From: UBA5070 sp035352895
GTDB taxonomy: Bacteria; Fibrobacterota; Fibrobacteria; UBA5070
Assembly: GCA_035352895.1 (NCBI GenBank)
Contig: DAOPYN010000002.1
Location: 1-64,000, forward strand
DNA: 64,000 bases
Reading direction: 5' to 3'
In this document: in pieces, positions 8,059-17,162 of the stretch
Position numbering within the stretch: the first letter of the stretch is position 1
How the letters are laid out: the number at the start of each line of letters is the position of its first letter
The notes under the pieces: generated by a model
What the model saw: only the letters and a program-made list of their open reading frames with translations
What the model was told of the DNA's origin: nothing
Databases searched by the model: none
Made by a program: the position numbers and the translations under genes

Positions 8059-8736
8059 TCAGGCACCCACCAGTTGACCATCGTGGATGCGCACCACATC
8101 CTTGGCGTAGCGCAGCACCTGGGAGTCGTGGGTGGAGAACACGAAGGTGGTCCCCCGCTCCTGGTTCATGGTCTGCATCAAGCGCAGGATGCTCTCGCCG
8201 GTCTCGGAATCCAGGTTGGCGGTCGGCTCGTCGGCCAGGACCAGGTCAGGATCCGTCACCAGGGCCCTCGCGATGGCCACCCGCTGGCGCTGTCCTCCGG
8301 AAAGTTCGGCCGGCTTGTGGTCCTGGTGGCCAAGGATCCCCACTCCCTCCAGCAGCTGCCGAGCCTTTTCCCTCACCTTGGCCTTGCTCTGACCGCCTTG
8401 CAGGAGAAGGGGGAACTCGACGTTTTCCAAAGCCGTGAGGACGGGGACCAGATTGAACGTCTGGAAGATGAACCCGATCTTGTGCAGCCGCAGATGCGTG
8501 AGTTCGCGATCGGTGAGCGAGGTGGTTTCGCTCCCTCCCACCTTCACGCTCCCGCTGGTGGCCGCGTCCACGCAACCCACGATGTTGAGCAGGGTGGTCT
8601 TCCCCGATCCCGATGGCCCCACCACGCTCATCAACGCGCCTTTGGGGATGTCCATGGATACTCCGCGCAGGGCATGGACAGTGGTGTTTCCCAATGGATA
8701 GTTCTTCACCAGGTCGCGGATCTCGACGATGTTCAT
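8059..8736 (-). CDS. LolD/MacB-type ABC transporter ATP-binding protein
   Basis: A 225-residue ABC ATPase. Walker A GPSGSGKTT is at residues 40-48, the Q-loop glutamine at 92, the signature LSGGQ at 145-149, Walker B VLADEP at 166-171, and the H-loop in FSTHD. Size and sequence place it in the LolD/MacB/FtsE family that serves four-helix permeases. It is the first gene of the cassette that continues with two permeases, the LolA-like protein and the barrel. The start is the ATG at 8736; reading further upstream gives low-complexity sequence. There is a GGAAGG 10 bases upstream. Confidence 0.85.
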   Translation of the reverse strand: MNIVEIRDLVKNYPLGNTTVHALRGVSMDIPKGALMSVVGPSGSGKTTLLNIVGCVDAATSGSVKVGGSETTSLTDRELTHLRLHKIGFIFQTFNLVPVLTALENVEFPLLLQGGQSKAKVREKARQLLEGVGILGHQDHKPAELSGGQRQRVAIARALVTDPDLVLADEPTANLDSETGESILRLMQTMNQERGTTFVFSTHDSQVLRYAKDVVRIHDGQLVGA

Positions 8737-9153
8737 GGCGGCGGGCCTTCCGGCTTTGGCGATCCTCCGGTGCGGGAGGAACCGCGGATTTCGTTGTGGA
8801 GCCAGAAGATAGCGATTCCAAAACGACTCGGCACAGCGAAGCTCGCGTCGACCAAGAACCGTCACCACGGAAAACCCGCAGCGCATGCGGAATTTCCGCG
8901 ATCCTTCCCCGGGGGAAAGGGCCGGATTCCGTCATCGAATTGGACTGCATAGCCAGCTGGGCTTCCAGATCCTTGGACACCACCAGGGCGGATTCGAGCC
9001 GAATCGCCTCGATGGAACGGGACCGCGCTTTGGTGGCTTGCACGAGGCTCTGGAAATGCTGCACTCCCTGGGGATCCAGGCGCGGCACCTTCAGGAACAC
9101 CGGAACCTGCTGCCCGGAAAGAAAGGGCCAGATTCCGTCACCGGATTGGACCG
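8737..9153. other. Gene-free stretch made largely of a duplicated regulator fragment
   Basis: No intact gene is visible. From 8915 onward it is the degenerate copy of the 3' part of the neighbouring TIGR02147 gene (see the tandem repeat). 8737-8914 should contain the promoter of the envelope cassette, but I could not pick out convincing boxes. Confidence 0.5.
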
Positions 9154-9323
9154 TCAGGCCAGCTGGGCTTCCAGATCCTCGGGCACCAGGGCGGATTCGA
9201 GCCGAATCGCCTCGATGGACCGGGAGCGCGCCTTGGTGGCTCGCACGAGCTCCTGGAAATGCAACGCTTCCTGGGGATCCAGGCGCAGCACCTTCAGGAA
9301 CACCGGAACCTGCTGCTCGGAAA
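8915..9323 (-). repeat. Diverged tandem duplication, units of 206 and 203 bp
   Basis: Copy A (8915-9120) and copy B (9121-9323) can be aligned along their whole length, with scattered substitutions and one 3-base indel. Copy B is the 3' half of the short TIGR02147 gene. Copy A lies past its stop codon and still encodes a recognisable fragment in another frame (QQVPVFLKVPRLDPQ versus QQVPVFLKVLRLDPQ). The stop codon of copy B is an ATG in copy A. Confidence 0.85.
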
Positions 9324-9483
9324 AGTGGCGGTTCCCCTGGAAGATCTTCACCAGATATCCAGGATCCAAGCCGAGCTTCCGTCCCAGATACCGGTAGGAC
9401 ATGTAGCCATGGGCCTTCTTGGCCTCTTCGAACCATTCCTTGAGGAATGTGCGATAGTCGGAGTGTCGGTAGATGTCGCTCAC
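9154..9483 (-). CDS. Short TIGR02147-family regulator-like protein
   Basis: A 109-residue protein matching only the N-terminal third of the TIGR02147/DUF4423 family, whose members are normally about 270 residues (see 35864-36694). The match runs from DIYRHSDYRTFL through an XRE-like helix-turn-helix (SYRYLGRKLGLDPGYLVKI, then FQGNRHFSEQQ) to EALHFQELV. The DUF4423 part is absent. It may be a truncated paralog still able to bind DNA. The start is GTG at 9483. A TAAGTT box at 9495-9490 lies 6 bases upstream, so the mRNA would be leaderless. The 3' end is duplicated downstream, suggesting that rearrangement caused the truncation. Confidence 0.7.
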   Translation of the reverse strand: MSDIYRHSDYRTFLKEWFEEAKKAHGYMSYRYLGRKLGLDPGYLVKIFQGNRHFSEQQVPVFLKVLRLDPQEALHFQELVRATKARSRSIEAIRLESALVPEDLEAQLA

Positions 9484-9610
9484 GCCTTGAACTTAGGCGC
9501 GATCGGTCTCGAGCACCGCGGATCCAGCGAAGAAGCGATGACGCTTAGGTCAGCACCCATGTGTCCCGATTCGCCCCAACACGGTGCATCCGGCCCCCGG
9601 AGGTTCCATG

Positions 9611-9649
9611 CAAACAAAAAGCCCTGCGGCAGTGATGCCACAGGGCTTT
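9611..9649 (-). terminator. Intrinsic terminator of the cellulase gene
   Basis: AAAGCCCTG (9618-9626) pairs with CAGGGCTTT (9641-9649), with further GGCA/TGCC pairing inside. On the minus strand it is followed by TTTTTGTTTG. Confidence 0.9.
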
Positions 9650-9673
9650 CCAGACAGTCCGATGGGAAGCGAA

Positions 9674-11278
9674 TTAGAACGTCGGAGCCAGACTCGAACG
9701 AACGATGGATTCGCTGGAATGGATTTCCAGGAAATTCACGCCGGAAAGCCGGGGTGCCGATTCGCCCATCTCGATGGACCGGTAGGCGCCCATGGTGGCG
9801 GACTTCTGCCAGACCACCTGCCCCTGGGCGTTGCGGATCATCACGCGCACCGGAGCGGCGGCGCTGATCAGGCCATCGGGAAGGAAGATCCGGGTGCGTT
9901 CCCACTGGACGGTCGTCTCGTGGACCCGGGTGAGCTTCACCGAGTTGTTGGAGGTGGTGCTCAAGGTGAAGGTCACCTTGGATCCACCTGGAGTCAGGGT
10001 GGCCGTGACCGTCTCGCCCTTGGCCCAATCTTTTGTCGTTCCCAGGTTCTTCACATGGACCGGGTGACGAACCAGCAAGTTGACCGTCTGCCCCGAGTAG
10101 GTCTTCTTGGCACCACTGGGGGCGGTCAACGCCAAGCTGTATGCGGCACTCTTGCTGAACGTCGCACCAAACTCGACGGTATCCGAGCCCAAAACCAAAT
10201 CTGCCTTTTTCGCAGAGGTGATGGTCAGAGGCTTCAGCACTCGAGTCGTCGTATCACTCAAAGTCCATTCGGGGTTTTTGGAAATCAAATAGGCCTTCAT
10301 TGTCTTCCCAGAAGTGGTCAGGTCGGCATCGGCCCAACCAACGCCATCCAATTTGGGAGTGGTGGTCACCTTTTGGTTCAACGCGGCGGCGGCATCAGAA
10401 GGATACGACGTATTCCCCTGATCGTTTTGGCTGCCAATATCCCAGTTACAATGGGAAACACCATTCGTGTTCATAGCAGAAATCGCATTCCCAATATTCC
10501 CGCCGCTAATTCCAGCAATGGGATCCTTGCCATCGGACTTCGAAAGCCCCCATTCTGTCGCGAAAACGGCGTGATTCGCAGCCAGAGCCTGATTGATCCG
10601 ACTCGAAACCCAATCATGGTCATTGTAGAAGTGAATGGCGTACATCAGATTCTTGAACTTCGAATCCACGCTGCCATACGTATTCTGCGGATTCGCGGAC
10701 CAATCATTGCTGCCAATGATGATGATATTCTCTGAGTACTTCCGAATCTCAGAGGCTACCGCGGTAATGTACCCCTCGGAGATTGTCCCTCCCTCTGCAG
10801 GCTCGTTCCAGATTTCCCAAAGGATGTTGGGAGTATTGCCATACTCCTTCGCAAGCGTTCCAAAGAAGGTCACCGCCTCGTTTCTTGCTTCCTTGTGCGC
10901 ATGCCAATCGACAATCACGTAGGAACCAGCGGTAATAGCGGCATCGACAACATCATGGATCTTGATCATCGCGTCTTGCGGCGCCGAGATGTAGCCCTTG
11001 TTGCCGGTCTTCCCATCATGCACTCCGACCGGAGCACGAATAACCGAGTTGCGCCAATTGACTTGAAGGTAGGTTACAACCGAATTGTTCCAGTACTCCT
11101 TCCCACCAAAGTCCATGTGCCAGAAGAGGCTCATTCCACGTAAGGTGACCGGACTTCCCGTTTCGTCAACCATCTTGTTGTTTTTCACCGACAAGCTTCC
11201 ATACGTCTCCACGGGAGACTTGGCGGAAGCGATCCCCGTAGCGCACAGGAGTGCCGGAATCAGAGTCTTGAGTTTCAT
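9674..11278 (-). CDS. Secreted GH5 endoglucanase (cellulase)
   Basis: A 534-residue secreted cellulase. Residues 1-19 are a signal peptide. The GH5 barrel covers about 25-300, with LRGMSLFWH, VIVDWHAH and YAIHFY. The acid/base Glu159 lies in WNEP and the nucleophile Glu242 in ATEWG, a pattern like GH5 subfamily 2. A beta-sandwich module (about 345-460) resembles one in the neighbouring GH8 protein. The C-terminal 70 residues form a sorting-like tail (VRVMIRNAQGQVVWQ). It hydrolyses internal beta-1,4 bonds of cellulose. A ribosome-binding site GGAG lies 8 bases before the ATG. The central barrel-coding part is visibly more AT-rich than its surroundings, which may mean acquisition by transfer. 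Confidence 0.9.
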   Translation of the reverse strand: MKLKTLIPALLCATGIASAKSPVETYGSLSVKNNKMVDETGSPVTLRGMSLFWHMDFGGKEYWNNSVVTYLQVNWRNSVIRAPVGVHDGKTGNKGYISAPQDAMIKIHDVVDAAITAGSYVIVDWHAHKEARNEAVTFFGTLAKEYGNTPNILWEIWNEPAEGGTISEGYITAVASEIRKYSENIIIIGSNDWSANPQNTYGSVDSKFKNLMYAIHFYNDHDWVSSRINQALAANHAVFATEWGLSKSDGKDPIAGISGGNIGNAISAMNTNGVSHCNWDIGSQNDQGNTSYPSDAAAALNQKVTTTPKLDGVGWADADLTTSGKTMKAYLISKNPEWTLSDTTTRVLKPLTITSAKKADLVLGSDTVEFGATFSKSAAYSLALTAPSGAKKTYSGQTVNLLVRHPVHVKNLGTTKDWAKGETVTATLTPGGSKVTFTLSTTSNNSVKLTRVHETTVQWERTRIFLPDGLISAAAPVRVMIRNAQGQVVWQKSATMGAYRSIEMGESAPRLSGVNFLEIHSSESIVRSSLAPTF

Positions 11279-11302
11279 GGCATTAGCTCCGAATTGTTGC
11301 GT

Positions 11303-13177
11303 TTAGGGGTTGGGCGAAAGGATGTAACGGCGATTGACGGTGCCGTTCCCGAGTTCCAGGACTCGGACTCCCACGGAAGCGTCTAGCTTTGCCGGAAGGT
11401 GAATCCCTTCCGCGGCCGAAGCCAACACGGCATCGGCGGTCTGGAGCGTGCGTCCACCCAGATCCAGAGTACGCACTTGCACGCGATCGCCCGCAAGCCA
11501 TGCGGGGTCCTGCAGAAGCAGGCCACCGTCCACCCATCGCACGGCGCCTTCTCCGCGGACGGAGCGCTGGGCGATTCCGGACTTGCCGATGGTGATGGTC
11601 GCACGCGCCTTGGTGTTGGTCGCCGTGTCCACGCCGCCATAGATCAGCCGCACGTCCACCGTTTCCACGCCAAAGGCCTTTGTGGTTCCCAAGCTTTTCT
11701 TCAGGGAAGTGAAGTCCACCGCGACCGTGGCTCCGGTGCCAGTGGCGGAATACACGGCCCCGCTGGTACGACCGGTGAATCGAACCGCCCAATTCACGGA
11801 CTTGCTCAGAGCAGCGGTCACCTTGCTGGTTCCGGCAGCCGTCGCTGCGGTGCCCACGGGAGTCTGCTCGATGCTGGCCGGCGTGGGCGTAAGAGCCGTG
11901 GTGATGCTTGCGCCCGTATCCGGAGGCGTCCACGGATTCTTAAGATCGTCCCAGACGTTCCAAGCGCGCCCATAGATGGCAATCGCACCCATCAATCCCA
12001 AAGCTTGAGCGAAGTAATTCTTCGAGGGATGGTTCGGATCGGAAAGGTCCGAATTTGCGCCAAGGAGATAACCTTCGGAACTACTCCCAACATGCTTTCC
12101 TGAAAAATCTTGTCCCAAGGTCGCGAAGGCGGCTGCGGAATTCGCATTGTCGTCCTTGACTGCGATGGCCGCAGTGGTCCACATGCCGCGAGAAAGGATT
12201 TCCTCATATTCCCAACTGCCGCCATCGGCACCCCATCCCCAGAGGGACGCATCCGCAACCTTGTACATCCCTGGCTTGACTGGATTCACCTTTCCGTTCT
12301 TCCATACGTTGTTGCACCAGTTAGCAGCCCTAGGCAGGACCTTTTTGTACCAAATCGCGGCCATTCCCATGCGATAGGGGACACGAATGGCATCGAATCC
12401 CATGTCGTAGTTGTTGGGGGAAGATGTGCCTCCACCAGGCGAACCACCGGAGCCGTTGGAAAAGTTGCGCGCCATTCCATACTGGCTGTTGGTCTGGGCT
12501 TCGATCAAATCGAAAGCGCCTTTGGCGGCCGCATCCCAGTCCATTCCCGTGATGTTGTTGGCCGCAGCGAATTCCTTGAAGATGGGATACCACTGAGGCA
12601 TGTGGTAGCTGGGGTTGCGGATGCCATCACCAGCGTTGGGCCAGGAGTTGATCCGGTAGTTGTTCCCTTTGTCGATGAAGTTGGCAATCAAGGACTTCAG
12701 GACCACGATGGCCTTGTCCTTGTAGTTGGTTCCCGAAGGCTTGGTCCAATGCCCAGCATCCACCAAAGCCGAAGCGAAGATCAAAGCGCCGCAGATATCG
12801 AAGTCCGCATCGCCCGCAAAGTTGGCGTCGGCCTTCTTCCACTTATACCATCCGCTGGAACCGTTCCAGAACCCGCTTTCGGTCGCGTTCCAGATGGTAT
12901 TGAAGGTGGCTTGGTCGTTCATCCAGACGGCCATCAGCATGCCATAGGATTGTCCTTCCGAGATCACCATCGGATTCTTCTGAGGGTCGGTTCCTTGGAC
13001 TTCGCCGTTTTTCACGAACTGCTGCTTGAAGCCAGCCCAAATTTCCTTGAGACGCTGATCCTTGTTGGTGTAAGCCGGGTACTTCAAGACCGGCTCCGGG
13101 TAGGGAAGCAAGGCTGCCTGGGAGGCCCCACACGTCAGGGCAATGGCCCCGATCATCCATCCAAGTTTGCGATTCAT
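11303..13177 (-). CDS. Secreted GH8 endoglucanase
   Basis: A 624-residue protein. Residues 1-21 are a signal peptide. The GH8 alpha6/alpha6 barrel runs from about 25 to 420, with the catalytic acid Glu74 in VISEGQSYGM and the DADFDICGALIFAS segment that carries the base. Then follow a proline/threonine-rich linker, a beta-sandwich module shared with the GH5 protein, and a C-terminal sorting-like tail (VRTLDLGGRTLQ ... VLELGNGTVNRRYIL). Family 8 enzymes are inverting endoglucanases or related beta-glucanases. The gap to the GH5 gene is only 24 bases, so the two cellulases are probably co-transcribed, ending at the terminator at 9611-9649. A possible -10 box TATACT lies at 13222-13217. Confidence 0.9.
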   Translation of the reverse strand: MNRKLGWMIGAIALTCGASQAALLPYPEPVLKYPAYTNKDQRLKEIWAGFKQQFVKNGEVQGTDPQKNPMVISEGQSYGMLMAVWMNDQATFNTIWNATESGFWNGSSGWYKWKKADANFAGDADFDICGALIFASALVDAGHWTKPSGTNYKDKAIVVLKSLIANFIDKGNNYRINSWPNAGDGIRNPSYHMPQWYPIFKEFAAANNITGMDWDAAAKGAFDLIEAQTNSQYGMARNFSNGSGGSPGGGTSSPNNYDMGFDAIRVPYRMGMAAIWYKKVLPRAANWCNNVWKNGKVNPVKPGMYKVADASLWGWGADGGSWEYEEILSRGMWTTAAIAVKDDNANSAAAFATLGQDFSGKHVGSSSEGYLLGANSDLSDPNHPSKNYFAQALGLMGAIAIYGRAWNVWDDLKNPWTPPDTGASITTALTPTPASIEQTPVGTAATAAGTSKVTAALSKSVNWAVRFTGRTSGAVYSATGTGATVAVDFTSLKKSLGTTKAFGVETVDVRLIYGGVDTATNTKARATITIGKSGIAQRSVRGEGAVRWVDGGLLLQDPAWLAGDRVQVRTLDLGGRTLQTADAVLASAAEGIHLPAKLDASVGVRVLELGNGTVNRRYILSPNP

Positions 13178-13495
13178 AGGTGACCTCGGTTGGGATTGAA
13201 CTGGTTCGGACGTTCTAGTATAAGGCCAGACAATGACTTCGGAGGGGATATTTTCCTCCCATGAGGGCCTTGGCTCCCTATGGTCATGGTCGCGATCCAC
13301 CTTGAGAGAGTTCAACATCTCTGCACGCGTTGGTTCCTGGCTCTCCATAAGGCGTTGCCACCTTAGGAAATTGAGGGGAAACTCCAGCATTTCCACCCAA
13401 ACCCCGCACTGGAAGCCACTCTCCTAAGGGCACCGAGCACTACGCAAGTTCTGGACGCCATGGAAACCAGGATCCCATGGCGCACGGGGACAGTT
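13178..13495. other. Intergenic region before the GH8 gene
   Basis: No gene is supported. It should hold the minus-strand promoter of the GH8/GH5 pair (candidate -10 TATACT at 13222-13217, no clear -35). It also holds an 8-bp hairpin, CGCCATGG 13456-13463 with CCATGGCG 13475-13482, just after the stop of the next gene. The hairpin has no T-run. Confidence 0.5.
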
Positions 13496-15088
13496 TCACC
13501 GAAGAGTGGAGAACGCCTTGGTTTCCAGGCCTCCGTCCCGCTTGGCGACCAGCCAATAGTTCCCACGGGGAAGATTCAGGTCCACCACAGCTGCAGGCGC
13601 GAACCTGGCGACCACCGATCCGCGCAGATCGCGAACCTCGAAACCCCGGATTCCCTGAGTCCCCGAAAGAAGCATCCGGCTGCCCTCCCACTGGAGATGG
13701 AACCCGGCAGGCTGCGACTTGTGGGCCACACCAGCAAAGTCGACTCCGTGGAACTTGACATCGGCAACCAGCAGGCGGACGGTGGCGGTGTCGATCAATG
13801 GCGATTTCTTGTCTGTGATCTGGGCTTCCCATGCGAGCTTGGTGATCTTGGCCGGATCCAAGGCGAATCGATGCGATGCCTGGAGATACCCTGGTTGAAC
13901 CAGGTCTTTCGGGTTCACGCAGGCGTACAATCCACCTTCCTTGAGCACCGCCGCGGCCGGAAACGACTTGTAATGCGTCGCCGTGTCGGAGGTGCCCTCG
14001 GAATAGACCTTGAATTGAATGGTTTCCACGTTGGGCCCAATACGGTCGGAATACATCGCAAAGGAAATGCCCGTGAGGTTCGACAACTTCGGAATGGTGC
14101 TATCGAGGCCCGATCCCATCCTCACCCCAAGTCCCGCCCAACCAGCGTAGTCGTTCCAGGTCCCGGCGATCTTCTTGTTCAGACTCGCATCGAGCTGGAT
14201 GTAGCCTTTGCTCCCATCCACCGCCTTGGTGGCTCGGGAAGAGCCTTTGGACCGGTCGGCCGGGTTGTAGTCGCCGGAATCCGTGTATGTGTACCAGTAG
14301 GTTCCCAACAGGCTCCGGTCATCGCCGTCCAGGAAATCGTCGACTTGGACGAAAGGCCAATCACGTTCGCAACCAATGTTGGTGGGAATGGGCCCATTGG
14401 GTGGCACGCCAACGAGGGTGATGTTCTTGATCTCCAAGGTGAGCTCGTCCATGTCGGGGCCCACGCACTTGGTGCATTGCTTTCCGTCTTGCGAGCCCGC
14501 AGCGGTATACTGGGTCTTGGGAACGAACTGGAGGTTCTTGACCGCCTTCAGGACTAGGGCCTTTTCGGGGAAGTCGGCCGTGGGGGTCCACCACTTGGGT
14601 GGGGCGAAGTCCAAGATGTCCAAGGTGGCGGTCTTCCATGTGGTGCCGGCTGCCAGGGCTGCGGTACCAGTCACGGAGTGCTCATAGACCGTGCCCGCCT
14701 TCGCCATGCCTTCGGGGTAGGCGCCGGACCCGATGGAAACCGTCAGAGCGTCGGTGATCTTGGCGGAGTTCTTGTATTCGAAGGTCACGCGGGTGAGGCC
14801 GGTCAGGTCGAGTTCGGCCCAGTCCCGGGTAATGGGAAGCAAAAGACCCACGTTGGCGGAATAGCCTTCGGTCCTATCGCTTGCGTATTTCGCCTTGAAA
14901 ACCACCGATCCACCCACCACGGAAGCGGAAACGGTGGATGCCGGGTTCTTGGCCGTCTGGATGCCGTAGAGTTGATCCACCGCAAGGGAATCCGTCGCGT
15001 CCACCCCGTAGTCCGAAAGGACTCGATCGGCATGGGCGGAAACGGCAAGGAAACTCAACAGCGCAAGGGTCGTGGCGCGAGGATTCAT
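13496..15088 (-). CDS. Secreted carbohydrate-binding-like protein, paralog 1
   Basis: A 530-residue secreted protein with no catalytic domain that I recognise. After the signal peptide (to about 20) comes a beta-rich domain (about 22-240) with the family signature DFAPPKWWTPTADFP and a CTKCVGPDM cysteine pair. A second domain starts VDDFLDGDDRSLLGTYWYTYTDSG, a D-D-F-x-D-G ... G-x-Y-W-Y-T pattern like CBM11/CIA30-type jelly rolls. The last 70 residues are a sorting-like tail (VRDLRGSVVARF ... LPRGNYWLVAKR). It is likely a cellulose or hemicellulose binder displayed on the surface. It is the most divergent of three tandem paralogs. AGGAG precedes the ATG by 7 bases. Confidence 0.7.
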   Translation of the reverse strand: MNPRATTLALLSFLAVSAHADRVLSDYGVDATDSLAVDQLYGIQTAKNPASTVSASVVGGSVVFKAKYASDRTEGYSANVGLLLPITRDWAELDLTGLTRVTFEYKNSAKITDALTVSIGSGAYPEGMAKAGTVYEHSVTGTAALAAGTTWKTATLDILDFAPPKWWTPTADFPEKALVLKAVKNLQFVPKTQYTAAGSQDGKQCTKCVGPDMDELTLEIKNITLVGVPPNGPIPTNIGCERDWPFVQVDDFLDGDDRSLLGTYWYTYTDSGDYNPADRSKGSSRATKAVDGSKGYIQLDASLNKKIAGTWNDYAGWAGLGVRMGSGLDSTIPKLSNLTGISFAMYSDRIGPNVETIQFKVYSEGTSDTATHYKSFPAAAVLKEGGLYACVNPKDLVQPGYLQASHRFALDPAKITKLAWEAQITDKKSPLIDTATVRLLVADVKFHGVDFAGVAHKSQPAGFHLQWEGSRMLLSGTQGIRGFEVRDLRGSVVARFAPAAVVDLNLPRGNYWLVAKRDGGLETKAFSTLR

Positions 15089-15252
15089 GTGCGACTCCTG
15101 GGTTGGAGCGAATGGGGACGTTTCACAATTCAGTCGTTTTTTGCCGGGATCGCGTTCAGGGAATTTCCGACGGAGGTGATTGGTGACGACCAAGGCGAGG
15201 TCCGTTGGGAGCCCACTGCTCGAGCGCCTTGGATTCGGCCATCGAGCGCTTG

Positions 15253-15291
15253 GATATAGAAAGCCCCGCTTTGGCTTCCCAGAGCGGGGCT
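15253..15291 (-). terminator. Intrinsic terminator of paralog 2
   Basis: AGCCCCGCT (15262-15270) pairs with AGCGGGGCT (15283-15291). On the minus strand TTTCTATAT follows. Confidence 0.85.
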
Positions 15292-15319
15292 CCAGCTGGA
15301 TCCTTGCGGAATCGGCCGA

Positions 15320-16927
15320 TCAGCGAACGATGGTGAAGGACTTGGTCAGGCTGGCACCTTCGCGCTTGCCCACCAGGAAGTACGAGCCGCGGGGCAGCGA
15401 CAGAGCCACGGTGGCTGCGGGAGCGAAGGAAGTGACCTTCTTGCCGTCCAGGGTGACCACGTCGAAGCCCTGGATGCCCTGGTAGCCGGAGAGGCTCAGG
15501 ACGCCTTCGCCGGCGCGCACCGAGAAGCCGGTGACCTTGGCCTTGCGGTCGCGGGTACCGGCAAGCATGAGAGCCGAACCGTGGAGCCGGACATCGCTGA
15601 TCAGGATGGAGGCGGCAGCGGTGTTGATGGTCTTGGATTTCTGGTCTGCGATCTTCGCTTCCCAGGCCAGCTTGGTCATCTTGGTCGCATCGAAGGGGAC
15701 CTTGTGGGCGGCCGCGGTGTAGGAAGCCTGCTTCAGGTCTTCCGGACGGATGCAGGCCATCCGACCTCCCTCGACGGACATGTCGGGAACCGGCAGAGCC
15801 ACCTGGTGCAGAGCGGTGTCGTGGACCCCGCTCATGGTCGCCTTGAAGTTGATTGCCTCGACGGTCTTGTCGATGTTCGCGCCCATGATGATGAAGCTGA
15901 TGGCGGTGAGCTTGGCCGATTCTGCATTGAGGGTGCCGTCGCCGGCGAAGCCCATGCCCAACGACGCCCAACCTGCGTAGTCGTGCCAGGTGCCGTAGGT
16001 CTTGTTCAAGGAGGCGGTCATGGAAATGGATCCGGAGGCATCCACGGCCATTTCGGCCTTGGAGGATCCCTTGGACTTGTCGGCGAGATCGGCAGCCACC
16101 GCAGGGTTGCCGGAGTCCGTGAATGTGTACCAATAGCCACCCAGCAGGTTGTTCGTATTGCCATCGGCGAAATCGTCGACCTTGGTGAATTCCGTGGTGG
16201 GCTCGCAACCGATGTTGGTGGGATTGGGCCAATTGATCTTATTGACCCCCTGGAGAGTGACGTTCCGGATCTCCAAGGTGATGGCGGTCATGTCCGGACC
16301 CACGCATTTTTCGCAGGTCTTGCCGTTTTGCGTACCTGTTCCGGAATAGAGAGTCTTGGGCGCGAACTGGACGTTCTTGACCGCCTTCAACACGTCCGCC
16401 TTCTCGGGGAAGTCGGCCGTGGGGGTCCACCACTTGGGCGGGGCGAAGTCGAGGATGCCCAGGGAAGCGGTCTTCCAGGTGGTGCCGGATGCCAGGGCGG
16501 CGGTGCCGGTGATGGCGTTTTCGAAGACGGTGCCAGCCTTCGCGATGGCGTCCGAGTAGGCGGCGGAGCCGAACGAAAAGGCAAGAGCGTCGGTGATCTT
16601 GGCGGAGTTCTTGTATTCGAAGGTCACGCCGGTGATGCCGGTCAGGTCGTGTTCGGCCCAGTCCGGGGTGAGCGCATGGAGCAAGCCGACATTGGCCGTG
16701 TATCCTTCCGTGCCGTCGGAGGCGTAGGTGGCCTTGAAGACCGCCGAGCCGGTGCCGGCGGTGACGGATGCGGTGGAGGCCGGGTTCTTGAAGACCTGGA
16801 GTCCGTAGATGTCGGCGGCGGACAGGGAATCGGCGGCCGTGGTGGCGTAATCCGACAGAACCCAATCGGCATGGGCGGACATGGCGAGAAGGCTCCACGA
16901 GGCAACAACAACGATTCGCGTTTTCAT
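15320..16927 (-). CDS. Secreted carbohydrate-binding-like protein, paralog 2
   Basis: A 535-residue paralog of the genes on both sides with the same layout. It has a signal peptide (to about 20), an N-terminal beta-domain with DFAPPKWWTPTADFP and CEKCVGPDM, and a second DDFADGNTNNLLGGYWYT domain. A short linker (GTRDRKAKVTGF) leads to the C-terminal tail with LDGKKVTSFAP and LPRGSYFLVGKR. Its 3' end is identical over 197 bases to paralog 3. GGAGTC precedes the ATG at 16927. It has its own terminator, so each paralog may be a separate transcript. The function is inferred to be substrate binding next to the cellulases; no enzymatic motif is visible. Confidence 0.7.
   Translation of the reverse strand: MKTRIVVVASWSLLAMSAHADWVLSDYATTAADSLSAADIYGLQVFKNPASTASVTAGTGSAVFKATYASDGTEGYTANVGLLHALTPDWAEHDLTGITGVTFEYKNSAKITDALAFSFGSAAYSDAIAKAGTVFENAITGTAALASGTTWKTASLGILDFAPPKWWTPTADFPEKADVLKAVKNVQFAPKTLYSGTGTQNGKTCEKCVGPDMTAITLEIRNVTLQGVNKINWPNPTNIGCEPTTEFTKVDDFADGNTNNLLGGYWYTFTDSGNPAVAADLADKSKGSSKAEMAVDASGSISMTASLNKTYGTWHDYAGWASLGMGFAGDGTLNAESAKLTAISFIIMGANIDKTVEAINFKATMSGVHDTALHQVALPVPDMSVEGGRMACIRPEDLKQASYTAAAHKVPFDATKMTKLAWEAKIADQKSKTINTAAASILISDVRLHGSALMLAGTRDRKAKVTGFSVRAGEGVLSLSGYQGIQGFDVVTLDGKKVTSFAPAATVALSLPRGSYFLVGKREGASLTKSFTIVR
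15360..15556 (-). repeat. 197-bp segment identical to 17203-17399
   Basis: Compared base by base, this stretch of paralog 2 is identical to paralog 3, while the rest of the two genes shows many silent and amino-acid differences. It encodes the linker and most of the C-terminal tail. Confidence 0.95.
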
Positions 16928-17094
16928 GGGTGACTCCAGTGTTGGGGGGGGACGAGGGCTTTCCTAAGAATGGTCGCTTCAAGCCTGCGATGAGTTCATT
17001 CTTTTTTCTGCATTGTCGGATTCCGTCATCCATGGATGATTCCATCCTGGCGATGGACGCATTCCCATGGCACAACGCGCGTTGGCTTCCCCTC

Positions 17095-17135
17095 AAACGG
17101 AAGAGCCCCGCTCCGGTTTCCCGGAGCGAGGCTCT
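17095..17135 (-). terminator. Terminator hairpin of paralog 3
   Basis: The stem pairs 17102-17116 with 17121-17135 (one mismatch, 4-base loop). On the minus strand a short TT-CC-GTTT tract follows, so it is a weaker intrinsic terminator. Confidence 0.7.
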
Positions 17136-17162
17136 TGTAGAGATCCTTGCGGAATCGGCCGC

